A stretch of DNA of 64,000 bases from the NCBI RefSeq assembly GCF_900110205.1, contig NZ_FOCV01000017.1, forward strand, positions 1-64,000, in the 5' to 3' direction. The notes beneath the pieces were generated by a model that was not told where the DNA came from, made no database searches, and was given only the letters and a program-made list of their open reading frames with translations. Both the position numbers and the translations under genes were made by a program. Numbering within the stretch: position 1 is the first letter of the stretch; every line of letters starts with the position of its first letter. This document shows positions 60,045 to 64,000 of this stretch, in pieces. The DNA is from Rhizobium tibeticum. GTDB taxonomy: Bacteria; Pseudomonadota; Alphaproteobacteria; Rhizobiales; Rhizobiaceae.

Positions 60045-61169
60045 TCAGGCGATGCAGCGGGCGCCGAGCGCCTCGATCACCGCCAGGCATGCGAAGAGTT
60101 CGTCTGCGCAGATGAATTCGTCCGGCCTATGGGCGCGTCCGATGTCGCCAGGCCCACAGATGATCGCATCGATCCCCGCCTGCTGGAAAAGCCCGGCTTC
60201 TGTACCATAGCTGACGGCGGCGAGCGGCTTGCTCCCGGTCAGTTCCTCAAATAGCGTTGCAAGTGGCGCATCGGCGGCAAGCGAAAGCGCCGGATAGGCG
60301 CTGAGTTCCTGCCATTCGACCTTGAAGCCCTGTTCCGACAGCGCCTCGGCCGTCACCCGGATGGGTGCGAGCAGTGCGACGGGATCAACGCCGGAAATTG
60401 CGCGTGCCTCGAACTCGGCCTCGCACCAATCCGGAATGATGTTGACCGCCTGTCCACCCCTCAGCGTGCCAACCTGGAGAGAGGAGTAGGGCGGCTCGAA
60501 CACGGGCTCGAAGGGACCGCGGGCAAGCCGCTCGGCTTGCGTCACCGCTTGGGCGAGCACGCCGGCGACGGCATGAATCGCATTCAACCCCTGGTCGGGA
60601 CGTGAGGAATGACCGGAACGACCGTTGACCGTCAGCCGGGCGGCCGCCTTGCCCTTGTGGGCGCGGATCGCGCGCATGCCGCTCGGCTCGCCGATGACGG
60701 CGCCGAGCGGGGTTTTACAGAGCTCCGGCAGGCGCGCGATCATGTGCGGTACCCCTCGGCAGCCCGCCTCTTCATCATAGGAGAAAGCGTAGTGGATCGG
60801 CCGCCGGAGCGGTGCCTGCGCAAGGCTAGGGGCAGCAGCAAGACAAGCGGCAAGAAAACCCTTCATGTCTGTCGCGCCGCGACCATATAGGCGGCCCGCT
60901 TCAGCGCGCAGCCGGAAGGGATCGCTCGTCCAGCCACTCTCGGAAGCCGGGACCACGTCCATATGGCCCGAAAGGATATAGCCCGGCACTTCCCTCGGGC
61001 CGATGGTGGCGAAGAGGTTCGATCGGTCACCCTCCGGGCCAGGAAGGATGGTGACGTTGATGCCGTAGCTTCGCAGATAATCGCGGATCCAGGCAACGAT
61101 CCCGGCATTGGGCGTACCGACGACGGAGGGGAAGCCAACAAGCGTTTCAAGGATTTCGATTGCCTGCAT
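60045..61169 (-). CDS. argE: Acetylornithine deacetylase/M20-family metallohydrolase
   Basis: 374 aa from the ATG at 61169 (GAGGACC 7 bases upstream). M20 features: LSGHMDVVPASE with the first metal His and Asp (about 68-78), RGATDMKGFLAA (bridging Asp about 101), SYDEEAGCRG (catalytic Glu-Glu about 132), a lid domain (about 175-285) and the final metal His in GRAHRPDEF. Closest in pattern to ArgE. Being in this catabolic chain, it may deacylate an N-acyl amino acid intermediate rather than serve arginine synthesis. Confidence 0.88.
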   Translation of the reverse strand: MQAIEILETLVGFPSVVGTPNAGIVAWIRDYLRSYGINVTILPGPEGDRSNLFATIGPREVPGYILSGHMDVVPASESGWTSDPFRLRAEAGRLYGRGATDMKGFLAACLAAAPSLAQAPLRRPIHYAFSYDEEAGCRGVPHMIARLPELCKTPLGAVIGEPSGMRAIRAHKGKAAARLTVNGRSGHSSRPDQGLNAIHAVAGVLAQAVTQAERLARGPFEPVFEPPYSSLQVGTLRGGQAVNIIPDWCEAEFEARAISGVDPVALLAPIRVTAEALSEQGFKVEWQELSAYPALSLAADAPLATLFEELTGSKPLAAVSYGTEAGLFQQAGIDAIICGPGDIGRAHRPDEFICADELFACLAVIEALGARCIA

Positions 61170-61180
61170 TGTTGTGGTCC

Positions 61181-62509
61181 TCACAGCATACCCGGCTTGC
61201 CGAGATCGGTGCCGTCGATCATGCGTTCGTAGCGATAGGGTGTCGGATCGACGCAAGGCGTGTCGCCTCGAATGAGGTCGGCTGCAAGGCGCCCGGCCGC
61301 GGGACCGATGCCGAAGCCGTGACCGCTGAAGCCGGAGGCGATGAAAAGGCCGGGCTGCGCCTTGACCGGGGCGATAACCGGAATCGCGTCCGGGGTCGAA
61401 TCGACCATGCCGCCCCATGCCTGCGCGACCTTGAGGCCGGTGAGTTGCGGATAGATGTTCTGCAATCTTTCGAGCCCCCTTTCGATCAGGTGCCGGTCGG
61501 GTGCCGGATCCAGCACACGGATGCGTTCGAAGGGCGAGACACTGTCGGACTTCCAGCGGCGAAGCGCCTCCGGCCCTTCGAAAAATTGGCGTCCGATGGC
61601 AAAAGTCAGTCCCTTGCGGCGCGCCTGGAACGTCGGCCAGAAGGCCCTCGACTGCATCAGCCCCCAAGGTGTGATCTGCAACTCCCCCTGGCCGCTCAGG
61701 CCCACCGTGTAACCGCCGTCCAGGCGACGGCGCAACGCGACATTTTGCATCGAAATGCCGCCTTCGGTCACCGCAGCAGCCGGTTCGGTGTAAAAACACG
61801 TGGACTTCACTGAGGCCTGCAGAAAGCGGACGCCCTGGTGGCGCAGCAACATGCCGCTCCAGGCGCCTCCAGCGACGAGGACGGCTGCGCAGCGGATCGG
61901 GCCTTGTTCCGTCACCACGCCGGCTATGCAGCCGGCCTCGGTCTCGAGTGCGCGCACCGCGCAGTTCTGGACGATCATGGCACCGACGCGCTGGGCGGCG
62001 CGGGCAAGCGCGGGAACCGCAAGTTGGGGCTCGGCGCGGCCGTCGGTGGGGGAATGCACGCCGCCGAGCCAGTTGCGACTGTTTCCAGGCAAGAGGGCAG
62101 CCGTCTCCGCACTCGTCAGCAGGCGCGTATCGACGTCGAAAACACGAGCAATCTGGCCCCATTTCTCCCAACTTGCGATATCTGCTGGGTTGCCAGAAGC
62201 GTAAACGAGACCCGTGCGGCGAAAGCCGGTTTCTTCGCCGAGTTCAGCATTCAGTCCCGCCCAGATACGCATCGCGAGCTGGGCGAGCGGCAGTTCGCGC
62301 GGATCGCGGTTCTGCTGGCGACACCATCCCCAATTGCGGCTCGATTGCTCGCCCGAAACCAGGCCTTTCTCGATGATGGCGACAGACGTTCCTCGGCGCG
62401 CCAGTTCATAGCCGGCTGCCACGCCGGCCATGCCGCCACCAATGACGACGACGTCGGCACGGGATGGAATTCTGGAAGAACTGGAAACGGAGCTAACCGG
62501 AGGCGACAT
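61181..62509 (-). CDS. FAD-dependent oxidoreductase (DAO family), intact paralogue
   Basis: 442 aa: N-terminal Gly-rich VVVIGGGMAGVAAGYELARRG (about 20-40), SGEQSSRNWGWCRQQNRDPREL (about 52-73), middle NWLGGVHSPTDGRAEP and GVVTEQGPIRCAAVLVAGGAW (about 195-215), C-terminal STPDAIPVIAP and GFSGHGFGIGPAAGRLAADL. It covers the same domains as the frameshifted gene at 36204-37532 and shows what the broken middle of that gene should look like. Enzymes of this group deaminate D- or N-alkyl amino acids to keto acids. First gene of the minus-strand chain, 11 bases before argE. Confidence 0.92.
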   Translation of the reverse strand: MSPPVSSVSSSSRIPSRADVVVIGGGMAGVAAGYELARRGTSVAIIEKGLVSGEQSSRNWGWCRQQNRDPRELPLAQLAMRIWAGLNAELGEETGFRRTGLVYASGNPADIASWEKWGQIARVFDVDTRLLTSAETAALLPGNSRNWLGGVHSPTDGRAEPQLAVPALARAAQRVGAMIVQNCAVRALETEAGCIAGVVTEQGPIRCAAVLVAGGAWSGMLLRHQGVRFLQASVKSTCFYTEPAAAVTEGGISMQNVALRRRLDGGYTVGLSGQGELQITPWGLMQSRAFWPTFQARRKGLTFAIGRQFFEGPEALRRWKSDSVSPFERIRVLDPAPDRHLIERGLERLQNIYPQLTGLKVAQAWGGMVDSTPDAIPVIAPVKAQPGLFIASGFSGHGFGIGPAAGRLAADLIRGDTPCVDPTPYRYERMIDGTDLGKPGML

Positions 62510-62739
62510 CTCTAATCTCTTAACTTCTCACGGCGGTGTCGCCGGCTTGAGCCTGTTTCGTTGAGTCTAGACATCAACCCAGGCGTTACATGCCGAAATC
62601 GCGGTCGATTTGGTCGATTGTTGTGTTTGCAGTAGCCGCACAAGCAATTTCTATCGATTGTTTTCGCATATCTTTAAGTCGACCTGCCGATGCGAGATAT
62701 CGCGTTCGGCGTGAAGATCGGTGTTCGGGAGAAACGCAC

Positions 62740-63636
62740 GTGGTCCCAAGGGAATCGAGAGTTGTCGATAGTTTCGATATGCGCATTGCCGATCTCAACA
62801 CCACAGATCTCGATCAGCTGCATGCACTATCGATTTCTGTCGGATGGCCGCACCGCGCCGAAGACTGGCAGTTCCTGCGGGACGTCGGCGAGGGCATCGT
62901 TGCGATGGACGAAATCGGCCGCATAATGGGCTCTGCGATGTGGTTTCCCTATGATGAGCATTTTGCCACGATCGGTATGGTGATTACCTCTCCGCGCCTG
63001 CAATCCAACGGTGCGGGGCAATGGCTGATGGGCAATGTGTTGGATCGGGTTGCAGGACGGGACCTTGGACTCAACGCCACGCGAGCGGCGCGGCGTCTGT
63101 ACCTCTCCCTGAACTTCACCCGAGAGGCGACCGTCTACCAGTGCAATGGTGAAGCCATCGCTCCGCCGGAACTCGATCCACCCGCCGGCGCCGTGCCGCG
63201 GGTGTTGGAGCCCAGGGATCTGAATGCCATCGGCGAATTGGACAAGGCCGCCTTCGGTGCGGATCGCAGGATATTGCTGGCCCGACTGCTGACATGCTCT
63301 AAGGGCATCGGGCTGATACGCGGCGGCAAGATGGAAGCCTTTTCGCTTTGTCGGCCGTTTGGGCGTGGCCACGTAATCGGCCCGGTGGTGGCCGCCAACG
63401 ACGAGGATGCAATCGCCGTGGTTCATCCGCACGCCGTCCGACATGCAGCCTCCTTCCTGCGGCTCGATACCCGCGAGAAGGATGGCAGATTTTCCGATTT
63501 TCTGTCGCGCTGCGGTCTCCCAGTTTACGACACCGTGACAACTATGTCGCTGGGGCGGCGTTGGCTGAAAGTACGTGAAGGTGACGCGCCACGCCAACCA
63601 AGAACCTATGCGCTCGCCAGCCACACACTCGGCTGA
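62740..63636 (+). CDS. Two-domain GNAT acetyltransferase (paralogue 2)
   Basis: 298 aa from a GTG at 62740 that has CGGGAGA 7 bases upstream; an ATG at 62779 (285 aa) is the alternative but lacks a close ribosome binding site. It has the same architecture as 45871-46707: SVGWPHRAEDW, a degenerate first GNAT domain (SNGAGQWLMGNV in place of the R-G-x-G-x loop), and an Acetyltransf_18-like second half with AAFGADRRILLARL and FGRGHVIGPVVAAND. Divergent from the FAD oxidoreductase chain, so it marks the right boundary of the catabolic region. Confidence 0.82.
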   Translation: MVPRESRVVDSFDMRIADLNTTDLDQLHALSISVGWPHRAEDWQFLRDVGEGIVAMDEIGRIMGSAMWFPYDEHFATIGMVITSPRLQSNGAGQWLMGNVLDRVAGRDLGLNATRAARRLYLSLNFTREATVYQCNGEAIAPPELDPPAGAVPRVLEPRDLNAIGELDKAAFGADRRILLARLLTCSKGIGLIRGGKMEAFSLCRPFGRGHVIGPVVAANDEDAIAVVHPHAVRHAASFLRLDTREKDGRFSDFLSRCGLPVYDTVTTMSLGRRWLKVREGDAPRQPRTYALASHTLG

Positions 63637-63880
63637 TTCAATCCAATCTGGGCAATCCAGCTTGCTCAGGCCGATCTGTCGGCTGCGGCAGGTCAAAAGC
63701 GGCGTAATCCGCCTCGGCGAAGACGATGTCTTAACGCCGTCGCGTGCGGCAATCGCCCGCCGCGTCGCCTTCGTCGAGTAGCAGTCGACGACTGATACGC
63801 AGCTCACCGTGCGCGATGTTGTCCGCCTCGGCCGCACGGACGGATGGCGTCGCTTGTGCCGACATAACGGATCATGCCGA
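63620..63880 (+). pseudogene. Decayed iron/siderophore-type ABC transporter ATPase fragment
   Basis: One frame reads SGQSSLLRPICRL, then SGVIRLGEDDVLTPSRAAIARRVAFVE, an amber stop (63779-63781), then QSTTDTQLTVRDVVRLGRTDG. This is the Walker A to Q-loop part of a FecE/FhuC-like ATPase: the Walker A Lys is Gln (SGQSS), the Q-loop is interrupted by TAG where Gln is expected, and after LGRTDG the match is lost. It partly abuts the GNAT stop. The rest of the gene is missing or beyond recognition. Confidence 0.55.
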
Positions 63881-64000
63881 TCGCCAGCGTCATTCCCGTT
63901 CGACAGTGCTGGTGAAGCCCCCACGGCCTCTCTTTTGGCTGGTCTGGCGCCGGTCCGTCCTTGGCCTGCAACGGCTTCTCCGACCTTCTTCCCCTGCGGC
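63881..64000. other. Window end with no recognised gene
   Basis: The last 120 bases show no supported frame; they may be further debris of the ABC ATPase. Confidence 0.3.

Overview
The window looks like a high-GC segment of a Rhizobiaceae genome (Sinorhizobium/Rhizobium/Agrobacterium type), probably an accessory region or a large plasmid. Pointers are rhizobial families (DUF982, DUF6481), a methyl-accepting chemotaxis protein ending in a xWxxF CheR-docking tail, a second-copy NADH dehydrogenase cassette, and a large amino-acid/amide catabolic region with class III aminotransferase, aldehyde dehydrogenases and hydantoinase/oxoprolinase subunits. No replication, conjugation, rRNA or tRNA gene was seen. 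The species assignment is inference.

Layout. (1) 1-3 kb: the right part of an IS3-family element, cut by the window edge, then a DUF982 gene and debris (TctC-like tail, AbiEii-like toxin remnant). (2) 3.3-6.9 kb: a chemoreceptor, two small exported or hypothetical proteins, a strong hairpin, a 38-bp TC microsatellite, a response-regulator stub, and a small-RNA candidate with four anti-Shine-Dalgarno loops resembling the alpha-r14/'cuckoo' class. (3) 7-12.8 kb: SRAP protein, fatty acid desaturase, DUF6481 protein, cold-shock protein, and a RES/Xre toxin-antitoxin pair bracketed by two degenerate direct repeats. (4) 12.8-29.4 kb: a complete complex I set in an unusual order. nuoJ, nuoK, an MrpD-like antiporter subunit, an 84-aa membrane protein, a NuoL/MrpD-like subunit, nuoM, nuoN and nuoABCDEFG run forward. 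nuoH, nuoI and a CBS-domain gene run in reverse. The cassette encodes four antiporter-type subunits rather than three, and its NuoG keeps an N7 cluster motif. (5) 29.7-34.2 kb: an RND efflux adaptor and pump, without outer-membrane channel or regulator. (6) 34.3-63.6 kb: a catabolic region. (7) The right edge holds a decayed ABC-ATPase fragment.

The catabolic region appears to combine uptake (family-5 solute-binding protein, two permeases, fused double ATPase) with ATP-dependent amide or lactam ring opening (HyuA/HyuB), a class III aminotransferase, three aldehyde dehydrogenases, a tartrate/malate-type dehydrogenase, three FAD amine/amino-acid oxidases, an M20 deacylase, a cupin, a 2-hydroxyacid dehydrogenase, two type II HAD hydrolases and three GNAT acetyltransferases, with Lrp- and LysR-type regulators. 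A plausible but unproven reading is degradation of a cyclic amide or N-substituted amino acid through an omega-amino acid and a semialdehyde to a dicarboxylate. One FAD oxidase (36.2-37.5 kb) carries two compensating homopolymer frameshifts.
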